From Dyella amyloliquefaciens (GTDB lineage: Bacteria > Pseudomonadota > Gammaproteobacteria > Xanthomonadales > Rhodanobacteraceae), in the NCBI RefSeq assembly GCF_004296575.1, contig NZ_SAYT01000007.1, positions 1 to 64,000 of the forward strand: 64,000 bases of DNA. Reading direction: 5' to 3'. The notes under the pieces are model-generated. The model saw nothing but the letters and a program-made list of their open reading frames with translations. It was not told the origin of the DNA and did not search any database. Of this stretch, positions 57,268 to 64,000 are shown piece after piece. Made by a program: the position numbers and the translations under genes. Position 1 is the first letter of the stretch. The number at the start of each line of letters is the position of its first letter.

Positions 57268-58635
57268 ATGACGCAACATCTCCAGCGCCGCCTCACGCCG
57301 CGCCACATCACCTTCATGGCGCTTGGCATGGCCATCGGTGCCGGCCTGTTCCTCGGTTCCGCCGATGCCATCAAGCTCGCTGGCCCGTCCGTGTTGTTCG
57401 CCTACATGGTCGGCGGCGTGATGATCTTCATCATCATGCGTGCGCTGGGCGAGATGACCGTGCACGATCCGGTACCCGGCTCGTTCAGCGTATATGCGCA
57501 GCGCTATCTGGGCTCGTTTGCGGGTTATCTCACCGGCTGGAACTACTGGCTGCTGATGGTCGGCGTGGGCATGGCCGAGGCCACCGCGGTAGGTGCGTAC
57601 ATGCAGGCGTGGTTTCCCGACTGGCCGCGCTGGATCTGGGTGCTGGGCAGCGTGCTGATGATCGGCGGCCTGAACCTGCTCAGCGTGAAGATCTACGGCG
57701 AGATGGAGTTCTGGTTCACCCTGATAAAGGTGGTGACCGTGCTGGCGATGATCGCCGGCGGCCTTGCCATCATCTTCCTGGGCTGGGGCAATGGTGGCCA
57801 GCCGACCGGGCTTTCTAACCTGTGGTCGCATGGTGGCTGGTTTCCCCACGGCGTGATGGGCATGGTGCTGGCGCTGCCCGTGGTGGTGTTTTCCTTCGGT
57901 GGCGTGGAAACCGTCGGCATCGCCGCGGGCGAGGCTGCGCAACCCGAGCGCACCATTCCCCGCGCTGTGAATTCGGTGCTGTGGCGCATTCTGATCTTCT
58001 ACGTGGGCGCGCTGTTCGTGATCATGGCGATCTATCCGTGGACCGGGCTGGGCGAGCACGGCAGCCCGTTCGTCACCACGTTCGCCAAGCTCGGCATTCC
58101 GCAGGCGGCCGGCCTGATCAACTTCGTGGTGATCACCGCCGCGCTGTCCGGCTTCAACAGCACCACGTTCAGCGGCAGCCGCATGCTGTACAGCCTGGCG
58201 ACCAAGGGGCAGGCGCCGGCGGCGCTGGGCACGGTAAATACGCATGGCGTGCCGCTGCGCGCGATTCTGGCGACGTTGGCGGTGCTGCTGCTCGCGGTGT
58301 TGTTGAACTACCTGCTGCCCGCCAAGGTGTTCGGCATGATGATGTCGATCCTGTCGTTCAACACCGTGTGGACGTGGACCATGGTGCTGCTGGCGCATTA
58401 CAGCTTCCGGCGCCGCATGCGCCTTCGCGGTGAAGCGCCTTCGGGCTTCAGGTTGCGCTGGTGGCCGTTCACCGGCCTGGTGTGCCTGGCGTTCTTCGCC
58501 TTCGTGGTGGTGATGCTCGGGGTCAATCCCGACACGCGTGTGGCGCTGTATGTCGGCGCGGCGTGGATTGCACTGCTTGCCGGCACGTATCGGTGGGGCA
58601 ATGTGCGGCGGTCGGAGCAGCCTGCCTCTGCCTGA
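57268..58635 (+). CDS. Amino-acid permease (APC family, ProY/AnsP-like)
   Basis: A 455-residue inner-membrane transporter with twelve predicted helices. The start HITFMALGMAIGAGLFLGSADAIKLAGPS is the family's GxG helix-1 unit, and FSFGGVETVGIAAGEAAQPERTIPRA is the conserved loop after helix 6. It belongs to the amino-acid transporter group that includes proline, phenylalanine and asparagine permeases; the substrate is not readable. Confidence 0.9.
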   Translation: MTQHLQRRLTPRHITFMALGMAIGAGLFLGSADAIKLAGPSVLFAYMVGGVMIFIIMRALGEMTVHDPVPGSFSVYAQRYLGSFAGYLTGWNYWLLMVGVGMAEATAVGAYMQAWFPDWPRWIWVLGSVLMIGGLNLLSVKIYGEMEFWFTLIKVVTVLAMIAGGLAIIFLGWGNGGQPTGLSNLWSHGGWFPHGVMGMVLALPVVVFSFGGVETVGIAAGEAAQPERTIPRAVNSVLWRILIFYVGALFVIMAIYPWTGLGEHGSPFVTTFAKLGIPQAAGLINFVVITAALSGFNSTTFSGSRMLYSLATKGQAPAALGTVNTHGVPLRAILATLAVLLLAVLLNYLLPAKVFGMMMSILSFNTVWTWTMVLLAHYSFRRRMRLRGEAPSGFRLRWWPFTGLVCLAFFAFVVVMLGVNPDTRVALYVGAAWIALLAGTYRWGNVRRSEQPASA

Positions 58636-58715
58636 GCGGTTTCACTGACTCAAATCATGGAGGCCCCGGGCTTGCGCGGCCCATGCTGTCGTGGTCCATC
58701 CAACCGGGGCTTCCC

Positions 58716-58967
58716 ATGGCATCACCGTTCCCGCGTGAAACCGTGCATATCTTCGACGCGCGTGGCGTGGCGCGTCGCTTCCGTCACTCCGCCATCTTCG
58801 GCGCGCTGGGCGCATTGCAGCCGGGCGAAGCCATGCGCTTCGTTAACGACCACGATCCGTTGCCACTGATCGAGCAGTTGCAGCAGCGCTTCGGTGATGC
58901 GCTCACCGTCAGCTATGTGCAGCGCGACGAGCACGCCGTGGTGATCGATTTCGGCGTGGTGGCCTGA
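58716..58967 (+). CDS. DUF2249 small protein
   Basis: An 83-residue cytoplasmic protein with the DUF2249 pattern: VHIFDARGVARRFRHSAIFGALGALQPGEA followed by MRFVNDHDPLPLIEQLQQRFGD. It resembles the TusA/SirA-like fold group, and members often sit with haem or denitrification genes, not seen here. The ATG at 58716 is chosen, with an in-frame ATG 11 codons upstream as an alternative. Confidence 0.75.
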   Translation: MASPFPRETVHIFDARGVARRFRHSAIFGALGALQPGEAMRFVNDHDPLPLIEQLQQRFGDALTVSYVQRDEHAVVIDFGVVA

Positions 58968-59030
58968 ACGCAGGCATTTAACTGCGGGACGCTGCCTTTG
59001 CCGTGTCGCAGTGGTGTGCCATGGATTTCT

Positions 59031-59054
59031 CCCCGCGTCCTGAATGACGCGGGG
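59031..59054. terminator. Stem between DUF2249 gene and rapA
   Basis: CCCCGCGTC (59031-59039) pairs with GACGCGGGG (59046-59054) around a 6-nt loop in the convergent gap, 21 bp past the rapA stop. It lacks a T-run in either direction. Confidence 0.4.
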
Positions 59055-59075
59055 CAGCGTCGAGCTGTAGGTGGC

Positions 59076-61916
59076 TTATCGCAGTGCGAGGAAGTCGGGG
59101 CTCACCACGAAACGCACCGCGTCGAGGCGCAGGCGCGATTCCGGCAACGCCTTCAGCAGTGCGGTGCGTTCATCCGCCACGGCGGCGATTTCGGCTTCGC
59201 TGATGGCGGGATTCACGGCGCGCAGGCCAAGCAGGCGTGCCAGTTCCGCATCGAGTGCATCGGTGGCCTGCGCCACCGCTTCCTCGACGTTCACCCGTGA
59301 ACGCTCCTGCACGATGGCCTCGGCCTTCTCCAGCATGGGCGGTACCAGCTTGCCGAGGAACTTGCGGTAGCGCGCCACTTCGATGTTGCGGTCCGCGGCC
59401 TTGCGCAGGGCGACTTCGCTGGGGCGGAAGTCGGCGCGCTCGGCAAGGCGCGTGTCGATGGTCACCATGATCGGTTGCGCGGGCAGGAAGCGCTCGACGT
59501 CGAGCGCACGGTCTGCCACGCATTCGAGCAGGAACACGGCCTGCAACAACGCGCTGCGCGGCGGCAATGCGTCATCCACCAGGAACGCGGCGTTGCCCTG
59601 TTCGTTGGACAGCGTGAGGTCGAGCGCGCCCTGCACCATCGGATGGTCCAGACGCAGCAGCGGCAGTTCTTCGCGGGCCAGTGCCACTTCACGGGCGAAG
59701 GTGACGGCCTGCGGACCTTCGGCAAAGCCGGGCAGGGCGTCGGTGGAGAGGTATTGCGGATCGAGCAGCAGCACCTTGCCGCCCAGTTCTTCGGCGTGGA
59801 TGCCGAAGCGTTCCAGCAGGGCCTGGATGAAGGTGTCGCGGCTGGGATCGTGATCTTCGCGCGTGAACGCCTGCTGCAATTCGTCGGCATGCAGGTCGCG
59901 GCTGGCGGCGAGTTCGAGCAGATGGTCGCGACCATCGCGGATCAGTGCGGCCATTTCCTCGTGGGCGCCGCGCGTTTCCGCCAGCAGTACTTCGAGTTCC
60001 TGGTCGCGGTTGTCATCGTCGCGCGCGTGCTCGCTGGCCAGGCGGGTCAGGGCCTCGCCGAAGCGGCGCAGCAGTTCGCGGCCATCGGCCGGGCTGGAGC
60101 GGAACGCATCCACGCCTTCGTCGTACCAGCGGGCCAGCACGTGCTGCGCGCTGTCGGCGACGGCGAGGATATGGATGCTGATGTCGTGTTTCTGGCCGAT
60201 GCGATCGAGGCGGCCGATGCGCTGTTCCAGCAGGTCCGGATCGAGCGGCAGGTCCCACAGCACCAGGCGATGCGCGAACTGGAAGTTGCGGCCTTCCGAC
60301 CCGATCTCCGAGCAGAGCAGCAGGCGCGCACCGTCGGGCTGCGCGAAGTAGGCCGCGTTGCGATCGCGCTGCACGATGCCCAGCCCTTCGTGGAAGCGCG
60401 CCACGCCCACGCCGCTGCGGGTGCGTAGTGCTTCCTCAAGCGCGACCACCTTGGCCTGGCTACGGCAGATCAACAGGAATTTGTCCTGCGGGTGCGCGTC
60501 GAGCAGACCGACCAGCGCGTCCAGGCGCGGGTCGCTGGCGTAATCGATCTCGATCGCGGGTGCGGGCTGCTGGATGTCCGCGTGGAATTCGGCGAGCAGG
60601 CTCTGCCGGCGATCCGCGCTGAGCGTATCGGCATCGAGCAGATGCCACACCGGCAGGCGCTTCGGGAAGCCGCCGATGCTCGCGCGGCGATTGCGGAACA
60701 TGGCGCGACCGGTGCCATGGCGATCGATCAGGGCCGCCAGGATCTCGCGCAGGTTGTCCGGCTTTGCCGTGTCGGCCAGGCGCGCGAGCAGCGCTTCGTC
60801 GCCGGCAAAGGCTTCGCGCAGGAGGGCGAGCTGCGCCTCGTCCAGCGGCTGGCTTTCGAGCAGGCGGTCGGCAATCTTCGACAGGTTGTGGAACCGGTCG
60901 GATTCGGACAGGTAGATGTCCAGGTCGTGGTAACGCTGCGGGTCGAGCAGGCGCAGGCGCGCAAAGTGGCCGCTGCGGCCCAGCTGTTCCGGCGTGGCGG
61001 TAAGCAGGATGACGCCGGGCGTGGCCGCGGCGAGCTTTTCCACCAGGGTGTAGCGGGGACTGGCCGCCTCCGGCGTCCAGGCCAGGTGATGGGCTTCGTC
61101 CACCACCAGCAGGTCCCAGCGGGCGTCCAGCAGTTGCTGCGCGCGTCGGGGCGAATGCTCGAGGAAGCTGAAGTCGGCGATGACCAGCTGCTCGTCCTCG
61201 AACGGGTTGAGACTGGCGTCGGACTGCTCCAGCGCCTCGCAGCGCTCCTCGTCATAAATGGCGAAGCTGAGGTTGAAGCGGCGCAGCAGCTCCACGAACC
61301 ACTGGTAGACCAGGGTGTCGGGCAACAGGATCAGGGTACGACCGGCCCGGCCCGTGGCCAGCTGGCGGGCAATGATCATGCCCGCCTCGATGGTCTTGCC
61401 CAGGCCTACCTCGTCCGCCAGCAGCACGCGGGGAGGGCGCCGCGCCGAGGCGATGCCGGCGACACGGAGCTGGTGCGGCACCAGGCCGATGCGGGACGCA
61501 CCCAGGCCCCATGCCGGCGACTGGCGGGCGTCTGCGCGGCGGCGCAGGCCTTCCAGGCGCAGCTCGAAATGCGAGGCGGGGTCGGTACGGCCGCCGATAA
61601 GGCGGTCGTCAGCCTGGCTCACGCTCTGTTCGTCGTCGAGCTGGCCTTCCTCGAGTTCGCGCCCTTCGCCGCGGTAGATCAGCAGGTCTTCACGTATTTC
61701 CACGCGTTCGACCAGGAAGGCGATGCCCTTGCCCGCCACGCGCTGGCCCGCTCGGAACTCCGCTCGCACCAGCGGTGCCGAGTCGACGGCATAGGGGCGC
61801 AACACCCCGGCCTTCGCAAACAGCACCTGCACGCCGCGCCCTTCGACGCGAAGCACGGTGCCGAGGCCGAGCTCAGGCTCGGCGGTGGAGATCCATCGTT
61901 GACCGGGTACAAACAT
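59076..61916 (-). CDS. rapA: RNA polymerase-associated protein RapA (SNF2-type ATPase)
   Basis: A 946-residue Swi2/Snf2-like ATPase that recycles RNA polymerase. It starts MFVPGQRWISTAEPELGLGTV, the RapA N-terminal double-Tudor-like domain. Helicase motif I is LLADEVGLGKTIEAGMII, II is LLVVDEAHHLAW, III LTATPEQLG, and the later SNF2 motif IGRLDRIGQ. The remainder matches RapA_C. The start at 61916 is the family start; longer frames upstream are spurious. Confidence 0.95.
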   Translation of the reverse strand: MFVPGQRWISTAEPELGLGTVLRVEGRGVQVLFAKAGVLRPYAVDSAPLVRAEFRAGQRVAGKGIAFLVERVEIREDLLIYRGEGRELEEGQLDDEQSVSQADDRLIGGRTDPASHFELRLEGLRRRADARQSPAWGLGASRIGLVPHQLRVAGIASARRPPRVLLADEVGLGKTIEAGMIIARQLATGRAGRTLILLPDTLVYQWFVELLRRFNLSFAIYDEERCEALEQSDASLNPFEDEQLVIADFSFLEHSPRRAQQLLDARWDLLVVDEAHHLAWTPEAASPRYTLVEKLAAATPGVILLTATPEQLGRSGHFARLRLLDPQRYHDLDIYLSESDRFHNLSKIADRLLESQPLDEAQLALLREAFAGDEALLARLADTAKPDNLREILAALIDRHGTGRAMFRNRRASIGGFPKRLPVWHLLDADTLSADRRQSLLAEFHADIQQPAPAIEIDYASDPRLDALVGLLDAHPQDKFLLICRSQAKVVALEEALRTRSGVGVARFHEGLGIVQRDRNAAYFAQPDGARLLLCSEIGSEGRNFQFAHRLVLWDLPLDPDLLEQRIGRLDRIGQKHDISIHILAVADSAQHVLARWYDEGVDAFRSSPADGRELLRRFGEALTRLASEHARDDDNRDQELEVLLAETRGAHEEMAALIRDGRDHLLELAASRDLHADELQQAFTREDHDPSRDTFIQALLERFGIHAEELGGKVLLLDPQYLSTDALPGFAEGPQAVTFAREVALAREELPLLRLDHPMVQGALDLTLSNEQGNAAFLVDDALPPRSALLQAVFLLECVADRALDVERFLPAQPIMVTIDTRLAERADFRPSEVALRKAADRNIEVARYRKFLGKLVPPMLEKAEAIVQERSRVNVEEAVAQATDALDAELARLLGLRAVNPAISEAEIAAVADERTALLKALPESRLRLDAVRFVVSPDFLALR

Positions 61917-62150
61917 CAGGGAGGGGGCCACAAGCTGCAAGGACCCCCGATTATCCCCGTTGCGGGCGTCAATGCACAGCGAAAAGGGACCTGGGAGGCA
62001 GCGCCCCGGGCCTCGCAGCCTGTGATCCGAATCACCCGCAGACGCGTCCAGGACTCCGCTTGTCGGCCAAATCCCCCCGCTGATCGACTGCCATCTGGCG
62101 GTGGGGATGGCTGCGAGTAGATTGCGCAATCGCAGTCACAGGGGGATTTC

Positions 62151-62756
62151 ATGCGCGTTCCGTCGCAATCGCGGAGTATTCCGTCTACCGGCATGCCCTG
62201 TCGTGTGCGCGGCTTCACCATGGTCGAGTTGATGATCACGCTCGCCGTGGCGGCGATCCTGACGATGATTGCCGTGCCGAGCTTCAGCAACATGATCAAC
62301 GCCAACCGGCTCACGACGGCGACCAACGCGATGGTCGGCGCGCTCAACAGCGCGCGGATGGAGGCGATCAAGCGTAATGGCTCCGTGCAGTTCTGCAGCA
62401 ATGTGGCCGCCACCAATACGGCGGGTGCGAGCGACGCGCTGGGCAATGCCTGTGCGACCAATGCGGGCGCCGTTCTCGCACTCACTGGTACCACCGTGAC
62501 TCAGGTGCTGGCGGCTCCGTCGGCGTTGTCGATCCCCTCCATCCAGGTGCGCGGCACCATGGCGGCCATTCGCTACAACGGAACGGGTCTCGGTTATGCG
62601 CCCGGTTCGACCACGCCCTTTGGCACGGGTGCCAACGGCAGTACGGTCGTGGAGCTCTGTTCGACGGCACTCAGCAGCAACAACGACATTCAGATCGATA
62701 TGGCGACCGGCAGCATCATCACCTCGTCGCCCCCTTCCACGGTGACTTGCCCATGA
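62151..62756 (+). CDS. GspH/FimT-family type IV minor pseudopilin
   Basis: A 201-residue type IV pilin-like protein. The prepilin signal RGFTMVELMITLAVAAILTM puts the cleavage site after the glycine at about residue 21, with Glu at mature position 5. The C-terminal part is a small globular head with cysteine pairs. The ATG at 62151 follows AGGGGGA at 7 nt. Its stop overlaps the next gene's ATG (ATGA). FimT/FimU-like minor pilins help prime pilus assembly. Confidence 0.88.
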   Translation: MRVPSQSRSIPSTGMPCRVRGFTMVELMITLAVAAILTMIAVPSFSNMINANRLTTATNAMVGALNSARMEAIKRNGSVQFCSNVAATNTAGASDALGNACATNAGAVLALTGTTVTQVLAAPSALSIPSIQVRGTMAAIRYNGTGLGYAPGSTTPFGTGANGSTVVELCSTALSSNNDIQIDMATGSIITSSPPSTVTCP

Positions 62757-63277
62757 CCATGCGCATGCAATCCGCCCGCCTCGGGCGGCGCCCTGGTTTG
62801 CTCCCCGGAGCGGTCCGCCAGGCCGGCGTCGGCCTTATTGAGGTTCTGATCGCTGTGCTGGTGCTGTCCATCGGCTTCATCGGCATGGCCGCGCTGCAGG
62901 CGCGTTCGCTGTCCACCAACAACAGTGCGATGGCGCGCAGCATGGCCACGGTGGCGACCTATTCCATCCTCGATGCGATGCGCGCCGATCTCGTCAATGC
63001 GAAGAACGGGGCATATAACAGCAGCGCTACCGGTGCAGTCGTAGCGAATGCGTGTCCCGCTGCAGCGGGAACGCTGGTAAGCGTGCAGATCAACCAATGG
63101 TGCAAGACAGACCTGGCGCCACTGGGCGTCAGTGCCGATACCACCGGCACGATCACCTGCACTCCGGTTACCGGCACCAATACCGCGAACTGCACCATCA
63201 TCGTCCAGTTCAATGACAGTCGCGCCGCCCTGGGCGGTAGCCAGACGCAGCAAGTCGTCACGCAGGCCATGCTATGA
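62753..63277 (+). CDS. pilV: Type IV pilus minor pilin PilV
   Basis: A 174-residue minor pilin with the prepilin region GVGLIEVLIAVLVLSIGFIGMAALQARS (cleavage before the second valine-glycine rich part is likely at ...G|VGLIEV) and a globular head with CTPVTGTNTANCT. It is longer at the N-terminus than most PilV. ATG at 62753 overlaps the previous stop; its own stop overlaps the PilW start (ATGA). Confidence 0.88.
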   Translation: MTMRMQSARLGRRPGLLPGAVRQAGVGLIEVLIAVLVLSIGFIGMAALQARSLSTNNSAMARSMATVATYSILDAMRADLVNAKNGAYNSSATGAVVANACPAAAGTLVSVQINQWCKTDLAPLGVSADTTGTITCTPVTGTNTANCTIIVQFNDSRAALGGSQTQQVVTQAML

Positions 63278-64000
63278 GCAGGAAGCGTATGAGCTATCGG
63301 CAACACCGAGGCTGTGGCGTATCCGCACGCGGCTTCACCCTGGTCGAGCTGATGATAGCGATGCTGCTCGGCCTGATCGTGATCGGCGGCGTCATAAGCG
63401 TCTTCCTCGCCGGCCAGCAGACGTATCGCGCCAACGAGGCATTGGGCGATGTGGAGGACGGTTCACGTACCGCCTTTGAAATGCTGACGCGTGATCTGCG
63501 CGACGTAGGCTTCACCGGTTGCGACAACACCAGCGGTCGCGTTGCGAATGTAATCAACACCAATACCACGCTTTGGTATGCCAACTGGGCGGTACCGTTG
63601 CAGGGCTACGACGACGCGAGCACCGATCCCGCTCTGTCTTCCCTCACTGGTGCCGGCGCTCCGCTGGTGGGCAGCAGCTCAGTGCGCATCCTCGGTACCG
63701 TCAGCTCGGACGTGTCCGTAGGCAGCGCATCCGGTAGCCCCACGAGTTTCAACATCAATGCGACGAGCACCCAGCTGGCTGCCGGCGACATCATCATGGT
63801 GTGTGACTTCGACCATGCCACGCTGATGCAGATCGGTACATACAGCGGCACGTCCGTCGGATTCACCAACGCCACCACGCCCACGCCCGGCAATTGCTCC
63901 ACGGGACTGGGCTATCCGACCATCTGCACCAGCACGGGCAACGCATACACCTTCCTGCCCAACGCTCGCATCAACATCCTGACCGCGGTCGACTGGTACA
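63274..64000 (+). CDS. pilW: Type IV pilus minor pilin PilW (partial)
   Basis: The first 242 residues of a larger minor pilin are inside the window; the reading frame is open at the end. The prepilin signal is ARGFTLVELMIAMLLGLIVIGG, with the FTLVELM start of the mature form. The ATG at 63274 overlaps the PilV stop; an ATG at 63289 is a possible alternative. Together with FimT-like and PilV it forms the usual fimT/pilV/pilW(X/Y1/E) order, which would continue to the right. Confidence 0.9.
   Translation, partial: MSRKRMSYRQHRGCGVSARGFTLVELMIAMLLGLIVIGGVISVFLAGQQTYRANEALGDVEDGSRTAFEMLTRDLRDVGFTGCDNTSGRVANVINTNTTLWYANWAVPLQGYDDASTDPALSSLTGAGAPLVGSSSVRILGTVSSDVSVGSASGSPTSFNINATSTQLAAGDIIMVCDFDHATLMQIGTYSGTSVGFTNATTPTPGNCSTGLGYPTICTSTGNAYTFLPNARINILTAVDWY

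Noticed and set aside
58716-58967. Assigning the DUF2249 protein to denitrification or haem metabolism
   Set aside because: No such genes are near, and the family is too broadly distributed to infer the role from sequence.

Overview
The window reads as a chromosomal segment of a GC-rich gammaproteobacterium of the order Xanthomonadales (Lysobacterales), most likely the Rhodanobacteraceae (Dyella/Luteibacter/Frateuria type). The basis is the tgt-yajC-secD-secF order, very large Oar-like TonB-dependent receptors, a SufR-led sufBCDS operon, the MurU/AmgK recycling pair and dispersed intergenic repeats typical of this order. The genus is inferred from gene content, not shown by a marker gene. I see no tRNA, rRNA, CRISPR array, transposase or prophage.

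Layout. 1-5.4 kb: repeat-rich leader, tgt, then yajC, secD and secF, ending in a strong terminator. 5.8-12.4 kb: two tandem, closely related TonB-dependent receptors with similar 5' leaders. 12.7-14.7 kb: motAB on the minus strand behind a sigma-28-type promoter. 14.9-19.9 kb (minus): a sterol-desaturase-like membrane enzyme, MurU and AmgK (peptidoglycan recycling), and glnK-amtB behind a sigma-54-type promoter. 20.2-26.2 kb: sufR, sufB, an inserted methyltransferase, sufC, sufD and sufS, with a dyad over the promoter -10. 26.2-30.2 kb: a TPR lipid-free periplasmic protein, an M13 peptidase, a GNAT enzyme and a small Rieske protein. 30.3-35.4 kb (minus): a five-gene export operon (outer-membrane factor, FtsX-like permease, ATPase, HlyD adaptor, MipA/OmpV protein). 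35.6-37.7 kb: a HAD phosphatase and a class III aminotransferase. 38-40.1 kb (minus): an OmpR-type two-component system.

40.2-45.0 kb is the most interesting part: behind a Fur-box-like site lie a PepSY membrane protein, a DUF2271 protein carrying a flavinylation-type motif, a DUF4198 protein, an ApbE flavin transferase and a membrane-anchored CysJ-like flavodoxin reductase. Together they look like an iron-regulated chain carrying electrons from NAD(P)H across the inner membrane to a covalently bound periplasmic flavin.

45-64 kb: an M1 peptidase with a translationally coupled membrane protein; a HutD/GNAT/SET minus-strand group; a ComEA-like protein; an M20 peptidase; the YggS/PLPHP protein; a C40 (NlpC/P60) hydrolase behind an AT-rich leader; an NAD(P)-binding protein; an M28 peptidase; a rhomboid protease; an amino-acid permease; a DUF2249 protein; RapA; and the start of a type IV minor pilin operon (fimT-like, pilV, pilW) that runs off the window.

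Three families of palindromic intergenic repeats recur. One is a 24-bp REP-like unit at about 0.4, 18.1 and 37.9 kb. Dense antisense open frames throughout are a side effect of high GC and were not annotated.
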